DNA from: Rhodanobacter sp. C05
Lineage (GTDB): Bacteria > Pseudomonadota > Gammaproteobacteria > Xanthomonadales > Rhodanobacteraceae
Direction: 5' to 3'
DNA length: 64,000 nucleotides
Assembly (NCBI RefSeq): GCF_002001165.1
Contig: NZ_MUNQ01000020.1
Location: 62,001 to 126,000 of the forward strand
The position numbers and the translations under genes were made by a program. Under the pieces are notes generated by a model. That model worked only from the letters and a program-made list of their open reading frames with translations, was not told where the DNA came from and did not search any database. Numbering within the stretch: position 1 is the stretch's first letter; each line of letters begins with the position of its first letter. Positions 36,685-46,018 of this stretch are shown piece by piece.

Positions 36685-37931
36685 GCAACTATCTCGCCGT
36701 CGGCGGCGTCAGCGCGGTGTTGCGCTCTCTGCTTGCCGACGCACTGACCAGCAGTGGACCGAGCAGCATTCTCGGCGGCGGTCCGGATGCGATTACCGCC
36801 AGTCCGCCCGACCTGGTGCCCGTCGGCGCGCACGAGCAGCCGCGCATCAACATCTTCATGTACTACGCAAATCTGAATCCGGCCCTGCGCAATGCAGGCT
36901 TTCCCGCCCGCAATGCGCAGGGCCAGGCGATCAGCAATCCGCCGCTGGCGCTGAATCTGCACTACCTGGTTACCGCTTATGGCAGCACGCAGTTCGATCC
37001 GGAGATTCTGCTGGCCTGGGCAATGAAGGTCATGCACGACAACCCGGTGGTACCGCGCGCGATTATTCAGAAAGCGCTGGATGAACTGCTGGCGTCACCC
37101 AATCACGAAAACACGTTGATCAACGGCAGCATGCTGGCCGAGCAGATCGAGAATATCCGGATCGTGCCGGAGACGCTCACCACTGAAGAAATCTATCGGC
37201 TGTGGGCGGCCTTCCAGACCAATTACCGACCGACCACGTCGTACCAGGTATCCGTCGCGGTTATTCAGGATACCAACACCTATACCGCCAACCTGCCGGT
37301 GCGCAAACGCTCGGTGATGGTATTGCCGTCGCAGGCGCCCATCATCACCTCGATCGCACCCAATCCGATTGCAGCCGGCGCCACATTGACGGTGCAAGGC
37401 AGTTATTTTCTGGGTGACACACCGAATACGACGGTGGTCTCGTTCGACAATGCGCAGGGGATTGCGCCGACGACGCTGCTTGGCAACAGCTTGAGGGTGA
37501 TATTGCCGAGCAACCTGCAGGCAGGCACGCGTACGCTGCGCGTGCAACGGCTGGTTGTCTACAGCACCTCGCCCACGCCACACGCCGGCTTCAGCTCAAC
37601 GGCGATGCCGTTCCAGCTGGTGCCGATGATTACCAACGTATCGCCGAACCCGGTTGCCGCAGGCAGCACGGTCACCGTTACCGTATCGCCCGCCGTCGGC
37701 AGCATGCAGCAGGCCACGTTGTTTATCGGCGATACCGCCATACCGATCGACCAACGGCCGCAAAGCGGCCCAACCTCATCGAGCACCTTGACCTTCCCGG
37801 TGCCAGCGACCATCGCAGCACCGTACACCTATCCGCTGCGGATCGAGATCGACGGCGCGCAAAGTACGTTGACGGCTACCACCAGTGGCGGCACGACGAC
37901 TTACACGCCGCAGTTGCAGGTGACACCATGA
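36681..37931 (+). CDS. DUF4255 tail-terminator/cap protein with two IPT/TIG-like domains
   Basis: Caps the distal end of sheath and tube (Afp16/Pvc16 type). Residues about 5-190 are the DUF4255 domain (QPRINIFMYYANLNPALRN; PPLALNLHYLVTAYG; FDPEILLAWAMKVMHD). Two Ig-like IPT/TIG modules follow (IITSIAPNPIAAGATLTV from 219 and MITNVSPNPVAAGSTVTV from 313), making the protein 416 residues. Many cap proteins lack these extra modules; they may decorate the distal end and mediate contacts outside the particle. The ATG at 36681 overlaps the previous gene as ATGA, and the stop overlaps the AAA+ gene in the same way. Confidence 0.9.
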   Translation: MSNYLAVGGVSAVLRSLLADALTSSGPSSILGGGPDAITASPPDLVPVGAHEQPRINIFMYYANLNPALRNAGFPARNAQGQAISNPPLALNLHYLVTAYGSTQFDPEILLAWAMKVMHDNPVVPRAIIQKALDELLASPNHENTLINGSMLAEQIENIRIVPETLTTEEIYRLWAAFQTNYRPTTSYQVSVAVIQDTNTYTANLPVRKRSVMVLPSQAPIITSIAPNPIAAGATLTVQGSYFLGDTPNTTVVSFDNAQGIAPTTLLGNSLRVILPSNLQAGTRTLRVQRLVVYSTSPTPHAGFSSTAMPFQLVPMITNVSPNPVAAGSTVTVTVSPAVGSMQQATLFIGDTAIPIDQRPQSGPTSSSTLTFPVPATIAAPYTYPLRIEIDGAQSTLTATTSGGTTTYTPQLQVTP

Positions 37932-39886
37932 ATGCGGCGACATGCGATGTCGTGCGCGAATCGCTGAGCGATGCACTGGAGCGCGTGTATCAGCGTTTGC
38001 TTGCGGCGGCCCCGCAACCGGCTGCAGCGGCACCGATGCCGATTTCGCCGGTCAGCGCCACGACCAGCGTTACCAATGGCAACGAACAGCCATTGGACCG
38101 TGTGCAATCGCTATTTGGCTTGAGCCGGTTCGAATGTGATGTGCTGGTCTTATGCCTGGGTGCCGCCATTGAAGCGCGCTTTCCTGGCGCATGCGCCGCC
38201 GTACACGGCAACTCCCAGGCAACCTGGCCAACCTTCGGATTGGCGCTTGCGGTGCTGGAACAGCCGCATTGGAGTGCGACCAGTCGCGCTCATCCCTTGC
38301 GCTACTGGAATTTGCTGGAGCTGCCGCAGGGGAACAACACATCGCTGTTGCATGCGCCATTGCATATCGACGAGCGCGTATTGCATTACCTGCTGGGCGT
38401 ACCGACGATCGATGCATCACTGGAATCGCTGATGCGGCCGCTGGCCAGTACTACCTCGCCGCTGCGCAGCCTTAACCCACGCTGGAACGCGATGCTGGAA
38501 GAAGGGCTGCGGCATTGGCTTGGACAAGCCGAGCGTGGTCGCGCTGTGTTGTTTTGCGGAGCGCGCAGCGCCTCGCGCGAAGCGGGCTTTCTTGAGCTGT
38601 GCCGTCGCGGTGGTTTTCGGCCGTACCAGCTCGATGCGATGGATTTATCTGCTGCACCCGATCAACGGCAACAACTGGCGCGTCGCTGGACGCGCGAGTC
38701 GGCATTGCAACATGCCGCCCTGCTGATTCGCACCGGCGACAGCGACAGCATGCAAAATCTCGCCAGCTGGATGGAACTGTTGCAGGCACCGGTCGCCATC
38801 GACGCGGCCGGCGGATCGTCCGCCGAGCAGTTACCCGGTCTGCGTCTGGATGTGCCGGAACTATCGGCCGACGAGCGCAAGCGCGCCTGGATCGGTCAGC
38901 TTGGCGATGCGTCGAAACAATTGAATGGCACGCTCGATCGCATCGTTGAGTATTTCCACTTCGACGAAGCATCGATTCAGTCGGCCGCCACGACCGCACT
39001 GGAAACACCGGTATCGGACGAATCGGATGTCAACGCCATTACCTGGCGCATTTGCCGGCAACACGGTCGTCGTTCGCTGGAAAAACTGGCACGACGGATC
39101 GAGCCGCGCGCAACCTGGTCCGAACTGGTGCTGCCACCGGCGCAAACGGAAACCCTGCAGCAGATTGCAATCCATATGCGCCAACGTGCGGTGGTCAATC
39201 AGCAATGGGGGTTTGCCGAGCGTTATAGCCGCGGTCATGGCCTGAGTGCGCTGTTCTCCGGCACCAGCGGTACCGGCAAGACGATGGCCGCGGAGATTCT
39301 CGCGCGCGAGCTGAATCTGGATCTGTATCAGATCGATCTCGCCTCGATGGTCAGCAAATACATCGGCGAAACGGAAAAAAACCTGCGCCGTGTGTTCGAT
39401 GCGGCCGAAGAAAGCGGCTCGGTTCTGCTGTTCGATGAATGCGACGCGCTGTTCGGCAAGCGCAGCGAAGTCCGCGATAGCCACGATCGCTATGCGAATC
39501 TGGAAATCGCCTATCTGCTGCAGCGGATGGACAGTTATCGCGGCGTGGCGATTCTTACCACCAACATGCGCCACGCGATGGATGCAGCCTTCGTGCGGCG
39601 CATCCGCTTCATCGTGCAATTCCCCTTCCCCGACGCACCATCGCGCGCACGCATCTGGCAAAGCATTTTTCCGCAACTGGCGCCGCTGGACGGACTGGAC
39701 TTCGAGCAGCTTTCGCAACTGAACGTATCCGGCGGCATGATCCGCAATATCGCTACGCATGCGGCGTTTCTTGCCGCCGAGCACGGTACCTCGATCGATG
39801 TACGGCACATTCTGGCGGCCTCGCAGATCGAGTATTCCAAGATGGAGAAGCCTCTGACCTCGGCGGAAACGCGGGGGTGGATATGA
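37928..39886 (+). CDS. eCIS AAA+ ATPase (Afp15-like)
   Basis: A 652-residue AAA+ ATPase of the type found in every complete eCIS and thought to act in assembly or loading. The N-terminal 400 residues are a helical adaptor region. The ATPase module has Walker A GTSGTGKT (445-452), Walker B LLFDECDALFG (D503, E504), a sensor-1 asparagine in ILTTNMRHAMD and the arginine region AFVRRIRFIVQFPFP. Two-domain length and sequence resemble Pvc15 rather than ClpV, which argues against a type VI system. The gene overlaps both neighbours as ATGA. Confidence 0.93.
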   Translation: MNAATCDVVRESLSDALERVYQRLLAAAPQPAAAAPMPISPVSATTSVTNGNEQPLDRVQSLFGLSRFECDVLVLCLGAAIEARFPGACAAVHGNSQATWPTFGLALAVLEQPHWSATSRAHPLRYWNLLELPQGNNTSLLHAPLHIDERVLHYLLGVPTIDASLESLMRPLASTTSPLRSLNPRWNAMLEEGLRHWLGQAERGRAVLFCGARSASREAGFLELCRRGGFRPYQLDAMDLSAAPDQRQQLARRWTRESALQHAALLIRTGDSDSMQNLASWMELLQAPVAIDAAGGSSAEQLPGLRLDVPELSADERKRAWIGQLGDASKQLNGTLDRIVEYFHFDEASIQSAATTALETPVSDESDVNAITWRICRQHGRRSLEKLARRIEPRATWSELVLPPAQTETLQQIAIHMRQRAVVNQQWGFAERYSRGHGLSALFSGTSGTGKTMAAEILARELNLDLYQIDLASMVSKYIGETEKNLRRVFDAAEESGSVLLFDECDALFGKRSEVRDSHDRYANLEIAYLLQRMDSYRGVAILTTNMRHAMDAAFVRRIRFIVQFPFPDAPSRARIWQSIFPQLAPLDGLDFEQLSQLNVSGGMIRNIATHAAFLAAEHGTSIDVRHILAASQIEYSKMEKPLTSAETRGWI

Positions 39887-40227
39887 GCGCGGCACAGAAA
39901 GTGCCGAACGCTGTACCGATGTTCACCGCATCGGTGCCAGCGGGAGCCGTCGTCGCCACGACGCATGTGCATATCAACATCGGCAAGCTGAGCCTGCACG
40001 GTTACAACCCATCGCAGCAGCGACGGTTCATGCAAGCGCTGCAATCCGCGCTGCGGCAACACGCCGCCGAGCATGGCGAGTGGTCGTCACTTTCCAATCG
40101 CCACCTGGCGCAACTGCCAGCGCTGCAAGCGCGCCCGGGCATGTCACCCGAAGATGCCGCCAAAAAGCTGGTGCGCCAGTTGTTCGATCGGCTCGATCAA
40201 CGCGACGCGGAGCAAAACCATGTCTAA
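39883..40227 (+). CDS. Small eCIS protein of unknown function (114 aa)
   Basis: A 114-residue protein in the gap between the ATPase and the tube-initiator gene. After a low-complexity start it reads THVHINIGKLSLHGYNPSQQ followed by two helices (RRFMQALQSALRQHAAEH and PEDAAKKLVRQLFDRL). The pattern of an amphipathic strand IxIGxL plus helices resembles a short stretch in the 232-residue protein upstream (ISIGHVEVR), so the two may bind one partner in the same way. It overlaps the ATPase gene as ATGA and the next gene by 8 bases. Function unknown. Confidence 0.65.
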   Translation: MSAAQKVPNAVPMFTASVPAGAVVATTHVHINIGKLSLHGYNPSQQRRFMQALQSALRQHAAEHGEWSSLSNRHLAQLPALQARPGMSPEDAAKKLVRQLFDRLDQRDAEQNHV

Positions 40228-40822
40228 CGTGTCGCCCCTGTTGCGCAAAGGTGCCATTCTGCTGCTCGATTCGACCCTGGGTGTGCCGCAGGGCACGATC
40301 AATCTGCAGTACAACCCCGATTCGATCACGCGCTCGCTGAAACCGCAGACCGTCGGCGACGAGCCCGACCGTACGGAAATCCTGCGCCTGAAAGGGCCGC
40401 CGATCGAAACGATCAAATGCGAGATCGAGATCGACGCCACCGATCAGCTTGCCAATGGCGATCCCACCACCGTGGCGCTCGGCATCCAGCCGCAATTGTC
40501 GTTACTGGAACTGCTGGTGTATCCGTCCAGCGGCACCTTGATTGCCAACGAAGTGCTGTCGCTGATCGGCACGATTGAAATCCTCCCGATGGAAACGGCG
40601 CTGACCGTGTTCGCCTGGAGCAATCAGCGGATCACCCCGGTACGCATTACCGATATGGAAATTACCGAGCAGGCGTTCGACCCGAAGCTCAATCCGATTC
40701 GCGCCAAGGTATCGCTGGGCATGCGCGTACTGAGCGTCAACGATGTCGGCTTCCTGACCCCGGCCGGTGCGCTGTATCTGGTTTACCAGACCACCAAAGA
40801 ATCCATGGCGCAACAGGCATGA
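40220..40822 (+). CDS. CIS tube-initiator protein (Afp7/Pvc7 N-terminal-like)
   Basis: A 200-residue tube-like baseplate protein, matching the contractile injection system tube family that links the inner tube to the hub (T4 gp53/gp54 position). Visible signatures are FNLQYNPDSITRSL-type start (here INLQYNPDSITRSLKPQ), LKGPPIETIKCEIEID, and the closing MRITDMEITEQAFDP-like block (here PVRITDMEITEQAFDP) and ALYLVYQTTKE. In some eCIS this domain and LysM form one protein; here LysM is a separate gene immediately downstream. The start overlaps the previous gene by 8 bases. Confidence 0.88.
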   Translation: MSNVSPLLRKGAILLLDSTLGVPQGTINLQYNPDSITRSLKPQTVGDEPDRTEILRLKGPPIETIKCEIEIDATDQLANGDPTTVALGIQPQLSLLELLVYPSSGTLIANEVLSLIGTIEILPMETALTVFAWSNQRITPVRITDMEITEQAFDPKLNPIRAKVSLGMRVLSVNDVGFLTPAGALYLVYQTTKESMAQQA

Positions 40823-40832
40823 GGGCATAACG

Positions 40833-41198
40833 ATGGATTCAGCACTTGCCGCTCTTGTTACCTCTGCCGCCGGAACTGGCGCACCGACGCTTACGTCCAG
40901 CCGTTATTACGGCGATCCGACGCTGCCTTACACACTGCCCAATGGCACGCAGGTGATGTATCTGGCGCGGCGGATCATTCCGCAAGCGGGGATTTATCAG
41001 GCGCTGCAAAGTTATGTGGTCGTCGAAGGCGATCGACTCGACAATCTGGCCGCGAAGTTTCTGGGCGATCCGCTGTTGTACTGGATGATCTGCGACGCCA
41101 ACAGCTGCAGCGATCCGGATGCGCTGACCGCACAGGTCGGACGTAGCATTCTGATTCCGTTGTCGTCCGGCATACCGCCGGGTGCGCGTTATGGCTAG
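40833..41198 (+). CDS. LysM-domain baseplate protein
   Basis: A 121-residue protein with one LysM-like module at about 65-112 (YVVVEGDRLDNLAAKFLGDP; LLYWMICDAN). Small LysM proteins in this position occur in phage and eCIS baseplates, where the domain holds the hub and wedge together rather than binding cell wall. It begins 10 bases after the tube-initiator gene and ends overlapping the hub gene by eight bases (ATGGCTAG). A direct peptidoglycan contact is possible but not implied. Family call is firm. Confidence 0.87.
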   Translation: MDSALAALVTSAAGTGAPTLTSSRYYGDPTLPYTLPNGTQVMYLARRIIPQAGIYQALQSYVVVEGDRLDNLAAKFLGDPLLYWMICDANSCSDPDALTAQVGRSILIPLSSGIPPGARYG

Positions 41199-42327
41199 TC
41201 CGCTGTATCTGACGCTGCTAGCCGGTCCGGGCGTGGCGTTGCCGGTGCCAAAGCCGTTGATCGATGCGCTGGTCTCGGCCGAAGTCACCGAGTCGGCCAC
41301 CGGTCGCAGCGGTTTCCAGCTTACGTTTACCCTAGCCGACAATCAGATTCTGGAAATGTTCTTCCTGCTCGCCGCGTCGGCGCCGATTCCGTTGCTGCGG
41401 GTGGTGCTGATGGCGAACTTCGGTGGTCTGCCGCAAATCGTGGTCGACGGTATCGCACTGCACCACGAAGTGGTACCGGACGCGATGAGCGGCTCATCCA
41501 AATTGGTGGTCACCGGCCAGGACTTGTCCGCGCTGATGGATCTGATCGATTTCTCCGGGCTGCCCTATCCGGGCATGGGGCCGGATCTGCGCGTACTTAC
41601 CATCCTCGCCAAATACGCAGCGTTCGGCGTGGTACCCGAAGTGATTCCGATGCTGATTCCCGACATCGAAGTGCCGATCATTTCGACGCCATCGCAGAAG
41701 AGCACCGACCTTTCCTATATCCAGCAATTGGCCAAAGACGTCGGCTACGTGTTCTACATGGTGCCGGGTCCATTGCCCGGCATGAGTCAGGCGTATTGGG
41801 GTCCGCAGATTCGCATCGGCATGCCGCAGCAATGCCTCAACGTCAATCTGGATGCGTGGACCAATGTCGAATCGCTGAACTTCAAATACACGCCGCAGAC
41901 GTCGGTACTGCCGATTGTCTTCAGCCAGGACCAGACCACCAAGCTGGTCTTTCCGATTCCGATTCCACCGGTCACGCCGTTCAGTCCACCACTCGGTCTC
42001 GCGGTGCCGATTCCACAAAAAGTGGAACAGTTGAACGACACCGCGAAGCTGCCGATCGGCCAGGCGATCATGCAAGGCATGGCGCGCGCGGTGCAGGCAG
42101 CGGACGTCGTCACCGGCGAAGGCACGCTGGATGTATTGCGTTATGGCCAGATTCTGCGCGCACGCAGTCTGGTCGGCATGCGCGGCGCCGGCGTTGCATT
42201 CGACGGCATGTATTTCGTCGACAGCACCACGCATCGGCTCAAACCCGGCGAATACAAACAGAGTTTCGTGCTCAAGCGCAATGCGCTGGTGGCGAATACG
42301 CCGGTCGTTCCATCGTTTCCCTTTTGA
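41191..42327 (+). CDS. gp27/VgrG N-terminal-like baseplate hub
   Basis: A 378-residue hub protein that trimerises at the base of the tube and carries the spike. Recognised by the phage late-control D/VgrG N-terminal layout: DALVSAEVTESATGRSGFQL, the LSALMDLIDFSGLPYPGM segment, and SYIQQLAKDVGYVFYMVPG. In Afp8/Pvc8 and VgrG the hub is fused to the gp5-like OB domain. Here that domain is a separate gene directly downstream, as in T4. It starts within the end of the LysM gene. The C-terminal 60 residues contain LKPGEYKQSFVLKRN, the usual last beta-hairpin. Confidence 0.88.
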   Translation: MASPLYLTLLAGPGVALPVPKPLIDALVSAEVTESATGRSGFQLTFTLADNQILEMFFLLAASAPIPLLRVVLMANFGGLPQIVVDGIALHHEVVPDAMSGSSKLVVTGQDLSALMDLIDFSGLPYPGMGPDLRVLTILAKYAAFGVVPEVIPMLIPDIEVPIISTPSQKSTDLSYIQQLAKDVGYVFYMVPGPLPGMSQAYWGPQIRIGMPQQCLNVNLDAWTNVESLNFKYTPQTSVLPIVFSQDQTTKLVFPIPIPPVTPFSPPLGLAVPIPQKVEQLNDTAKLPIGQAIMQGMARAVQAADVVTGEGTLDVLRYGQILRARSLVGMRGAGVAFDGMYFVDSTTHRLKPGEYKQSFVLKRNALVANTPVVPSFPF

Positions 42328-42353
42328 TATGCACGCCTTGATGGGGATGCATC

Positions 42354-42860
42354 GTGACCAAGCATTACGGCAAATTTCGCGGCACCGTGCTGGACAACAT
42401 CGATCCCATGCAAATGGGTCGCCTGATGGTGATGGTGCCCGATGTTTCCAATGTGTTGCCGTCGACTTGGGCCATGCCGTGCATGCCGTTCGGCGGAATT
42501 CAGTCGGGCATGTTTGTCACGCCAGCGATCGGCTCGGGCGTGTGGATCGAATTCGAACAGGGCAATGCGGATTATCCGATCTGGGTCGGTTGCTTCTGGG
42601 GGTCTGCCGCCGAAGTGCCGGCACTCGCCCTGGCAGCGCCGCCCGGTTTGCAGAATATGGTGCTGCAAACCATGTTGCAGAATACCGTGATGATCAGCGA
42701 TGCGCCCGGACCGACTGGCGGCATCCTGCTCAAATCGATGACCGGTGCGCTGATCTCGATCAACGAAATCGGCATCACCATCAGCAACGGTCAAGGCGCC
42801 ACCATCGTGATGGCCGGCCCTGCCGTCACCATCAACGAAGGCGCGTTGGAGGTGATCTGA
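42354..42860 (+). CDS. gp5 OB-fold spike protein (baseplate assembly V-like)
   Basis: A 168-residue spike protein. The OB fold is clear from YGKFRGTVLDNIDPMQMGRL at the start and GSGVWIEFEQGNADYPIWVG, as in gpV/VgrG. The last 50 residues (ISINEIGITISNGQGATIVM) form short beta repeats of a needle-like stem. It has no lysozyme domain, unlike T4 gp5. The start is GTG, 26 bases after the hub gene, and the stop overlaps the PAAR-like gene by one base. It should sit below the hub and carry the PAAR-like tip. Confidence 0.9.
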   Translation: MTKHYGKFRGTVLDNIDPMQMGRLMVMVPDVSNVLPSTWAMPCMPFGGIQSGMFVTPAIGSGVWIEFEQGNADYPIWVGCFWGSAAEVPALALAAPPGLQNMVLQTMLQNTVMISDAPGPTGGILLKSMTGALISINEIGITISNGQGATIVMAGPAVTINEGALEVI

Positions 42861-43177
42861 TGCCAGGCATGCTGATCCAGCAAGGCGCCGTGGTGATGTG
42901 CGGGCACGGTGCGCCGGCGATGCCGACCGTGCCAAATCCATCGGTCACCTTGATGGGCATGCCCAGTTGCACCTTGGCCGCGCCGTGGTCGGTCGCCGGA
43001 TGCCCGGCAGCGGCCGCGTTGATGCCGCCTTGCGTCACCGCAACCTGGATGGTCGGCACCATGCGGGTTACTTCGTTCGGGCAACCGCTGCTGGTGCAAA
43101 GCGGTGTGTCGGTCGCCATACCGAGTGGTCTGCCGCTGTTGCCGGTGGTCACTCAAGTCCGCGTCAGTGCGATGTGA
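42860..43177 (+). CDS. PAAR-like spike tip protein
   Basis: A 105-residue protein placed directly after the spike gene. It shows the Gly/Pro/Cys-rich pattern of PAAR-like (DUF4280-type) proteins: MLIQQGAVVMCGHGAPAM, SCTLAAPWSVAGCPAA and LPVVTQVRVSAM. These fold into a cone that sharpens the spike and binds one metal ion; Cys14, Cys37, Cys48 and Cys58 or His16 are possible ligands. There is no extension that would make it an effector itself. The ATG shares one base with the preceding stop. Confidence 0.83.
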   Translation: MPGMLIQQGAVVMCGHGAPAMPTVPNPSVTLMGMPSCTLAAPWSVAGCPAAAALMPPCVTATWMVGTMRVTSFGQPLLVQSGVSVAIPSGLPLLPVVTQVRVSAM

Positions 43178-43184
43178 GGCGGCC

Positions 43185-43562
43185 ATGAATATTGCCTTCC
43201 CGTACAACTTCGACCCGACCGGGCACAGCGCGCAGACCGATCCGCTGCAGCACATCGCGGACATGATCGAGCAGATCCTTTTTACCTCGCCGGGCGAACG
43301 CGTCAATCGCCCTACCTTCGGCAGTGGTACCGCGCAACTGGTCTTTGCACCGAACAGCGATGTGTTGGCGGCCGCGCAACAGAATGTGATTCAGGCGAGT
43401 CTGCAGATGTGGTTGTCGGACTTGATCCGATTGCAGTCGGTCACTGTGGCTGCCAACGATTCGACCTTGCAGATCACCGTGGTTTACGTCGTGTTGCAAA
43501 CCCAGCAGCAACAGACCCAGCAGTTTGTTTACGGCGCCAGCGGTGCGGGAGCAGGTTCATGA
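43185..43562 (+). CDS. gp25-like baseplate wedge protein
   Basis: A 125-residue wedge protein of the GPW/gp25 family, which starts sheath assembly on the baseplate. The signatures HIADMIEQILFTSPGERVNR and RPTFGSGTAQLVFAPNS are typical, as is the order next to the spike genes and directly before the J-like gene. The ATG at 43185 is 7 bases after the PAAR-like gene; upstream in-frame codons belong to that gene's shadow. The stop overlaps the next start as ATGA. Confidence 0.93.
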   Translation: MNIAFPYNFDPTGHSAQTDPLQHIADMIEQILFTSPGERVNRPTFGSGTAQLVFAPNSDVLAAAQQNVIQASLQMWLSDLIRLQSVTVAANDSTLQITVVYVVLQTQQQQTQQFVYGASGAGAGS

Positions 43563-46018
43563 TTTACTTCTGCTCGCAAAAAAATCGCCGCGATCAAATA
43601 CTGCGCAGCGCGCTGCTTAACGGCATCGATTTCCTCGAGGTACTGGGTAATCACCCCGGCTGTGGCAATCAGCTGGCGGTTGCTTTCTTGAAAGACGCGC
43701 GCGGTTTGAACCTGGGCGTGGATAACATCGTGGTCAGCGGCGACACCCCACTGCAAGTGACCGGCGTTGCCGCGCCGACGGACGAGGATCCGTTGACCGT
43801 GGTTGTTACGCTCGATACGACTGGCGACTTTTCGCCGTATACCTTCTCGCTGATTGGCAAGGCAGGTGGCATCGATCCACCGACCGGCATCGATCCGCAA
43901 CTTTCCGGCGTCACGTTCTCGTTCAAGGCCGGCTGTCCGTCGCCGGTGGACTGCCAAGCGGACAACTGCTGCCCGCCGCCATCGGCCACGCCGCCGGATA
44001 TCAATTACCTGGCCAAGGATTACGCGGGCTTTCTGCAGGTGATGCGCGACCGCATGTCGGTACTGGTACCAGGCTGGAGCGAAACCCACGCCGCCGACCT
44101 GGGGGTGGCGATGCTGGAATCGTTGGCTTACGCCGCCGATCATCTCAGCTATCAGCAGGATGCGGTCAACACGGAAGCGTATATCGGTACCGCGCGCAGC
44201 CGTATTTCGCTGCGCCGTCATGCCCGTCTGGTCGACTACACCATCAACGAAGGCTGCAACGCGCGCGCCTGGGTCTATCTGGAAACACTGGCCCCCACCC
44301 TCGACGTACCGCAAGGCACGCCGTTTTATGTGCGTATGCCGGGCATGCCGACGGTGGTCAACGTACTGGACCTGCCGCGCGTGCATGCCTTGCAGGCGAC
44401 GACGCAGCCGATCTTTGTCAGCCTGTGCGATACGACGCTCAACGACGAACAAAACGAAATTCATTTCTATACCTGGAGCGACTCCGATTGCTGTCTTCCG
44501 ACCGGCGCCACCCAGGCAACCCTGGTCGGCAACCTGTCGTCACTGAGCGTCGGCACGGTGTTGATCTTCGAGGAAACCGTTGGACCGCTCACCGGCAACC
44601 CGGCCGACGCCGATCCCGGCCATCGTTGGGCGGTACGGCTGACTGGCGTGCGGCTGACCGACGACAACGGTGTGCCGTTGGTCGATCCGCTCAATAACGA
44701 TGCCATTACCCAGGTCACCTGGTCGGCCGACGACGCCCTGCCCTTCCCGCTGTGCATTTCGTCGACCTATCAAACCGACGCGGGCCCGGTACAGGTACCT
44801 GACGTAAGTTGCGCGCGTGGCAATATCGTGCCGGCCGACCATGGCTGGCCGGTGTCGACCGAAGCGATTGGCACCGTGCCTGCGCTACCGCCGCAGCCGC
44901 AGCCGGAAGCGAGTTGCGATTGCGGTACGCAGACGGTGGCGGAGGCCGCCGTGCTGCTGCCGCACGCGCGCTTCTATCCGGAACTGGCCAATTCGCCGCT
45001 GACGTTTGCGCATGCCTACGACCCGACGGCACCGGCCAGCGCTTTTGCGACCGCGCCGGCAATCACCGCCACGGCGCAAATCACCGTGCAGAGCGACGAC
45101 GGCCAAAACTGGAGCGTCACCGAAGATCTGCTTGGCTTTGCCGCCAACAATTATGGATTCATTCCCGAGATCGAATACGACGGCTCGGTATTCCTGCGCT
45201 TTGGCGATGGGCAGTATGGCGCCGCACCGGATCCGGGTTTGATCTTCACCGCCAATTACCGCATCGGCAATGGCAGCGTGGGCAATCTCGGTCACGACAC
45301 TGTCGCCCACTTGATCGGCAACCCGGCGCAAATCCGTACCGTGCGCAATCCGTTGGGTGCGGCCGGCGGGACCGATCCGGAAAGCATGGAGCATATCCGT
45401 CAGTACGCGCCGTTTTCGTTCCAGACGCAGGAGCGCTGCGTGACGGAAGACGATTACGGCACGATGACCTCGCAGTTCGACGGCATCGAACAAGCGCGCG
45501 GCACTTTCCGCTGGACCGGCAGCTGGTACACCGCGTTTGTCTCGATCGAACCGGAAGCCGCCTTCACCCGGCAACTGATCCGCAACACCGAGCGTCAATT
45601 GAACATGCTGCGCATGCTCGGCATCGATCTGGCGGTTGAACAGGCCGTCGTCGTCGGATTGAACATCGTGCTGCAGATTTGTGTGGCGCCGAATCATTTC
45701 CGTGGCGATGTGTTTGCCGCGCTGATGAAGCTGTTTATCACCGGCGACACCTGCACCGGTCAAAGTGGCCTGCTCAATGCCGAAAACTTCATCTTCGGCG
45801 AAACGGTGTATGCCAGCCCGCTGATCGCGGCGGCCCAGTCGGTCGATGGCGTGGTCTCCGCCACGCTCGGCACCTTCGGTCGGCTGGACCAACCGTGGGT
45901 CGACGGCACCGGGCAGGGTTATATCTCGCTCAGTCGACTGGAAATCGCCGCGTGCGATAACGATCCCAACCACCTGGACCGCGGCGTGTTCTCGCTGCAA
46001 CTGGACGGCGGCAAATGA
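43559..46018 (+). CDS. Baseplate assembly protein J-like (gp6-like), first copy (819 aa)
   Basis: A large wedge protein that forms the ring around the hub. The J-like pattern is DINYLAKDYAGFLQVMRDR, MLESLAYAADHLSYQQDAVNTEAYIGTA, then LGAAGGTDPESMEHIRQYAP near the middle. These blocks are diagnostic of eCIS Afp11-type proteins. A cysteine-rich stretch (CPSPVDCQADNCCPPP) precedes the first block and is common in this subfamily. The first 90 residues (QKNRRDQILRSALLNGIDFL) link to gp25. The gene overlaps both neighbours as ATGA, typical for baseplate parts needed in fixed ratio. Confidence 0.92.
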   Translation: MIYFCSQKNRRDQILRSALLNGIDFLEVLGNHPGCGNQLAVAFLKDARGLNLGVDNIVVSGDTPLQVTGVAAPTDEDPLTVVVTLDTTGDFSPYTFSLIGKAGGIDPPTGIDPQLSGVTFSFKAGCPSPVDCQADNCCPPPSATPPDINYLAKDYAGFLQVMRDRMSVLVPGWSETHAADLGVAMLESLAYAADHLSYQQDAVNTEAYIGTARSRISLRRHARLVDYTINEGCNARAWVYLETLAPTLDVPQGTPFYVRMPGMPTVVNVLDLPRVHALQATTQPIFVSLCDTTLNDEQNEIHFYTWSDSDCCLPTGATQATLVGNLSSLSVGTVLIFEETVGPLTGNPADADPGHRWAVRLTGVRLTDDNGVPLVDPLNNDAITQVTWSADDALPFPLCISSTYQTDAGPVQVPDVSCARGNIVPADHGWPVSTEAIGTVPALPPQPQPEASCDCGTQTVAEAAVLLPHARFYPELANSPLTFAHAYDPTAPASAFATAPAITATAQITVQSDDGQNWSVTEDLLGFAANNYGFIPEIEYDGSVFLRFGDGQYGAAPDPGLIFTANYRIGNGSVGNLGHDTVAHLIGNPAQIRTVRNPLGAAGGTDPESMEHIRQYAPFSFQTQERCVTEDDYGTMTSQFDGIEQARGTFRWTGSWYTAFVSIEPEAAFTRQLIRNTERQLNMLRMLGIDLAVEQAVVVGLNIVLQICVAPNHFRGDVFAALMKLFITGDTCTGQSGLLNAENFIFGETVYASPLIAAAQSVDGVVSATLGTFGRLDQPWVDGTGQGYISLSRLEIAACDNDPNHLDRGVFSLQLDGGK

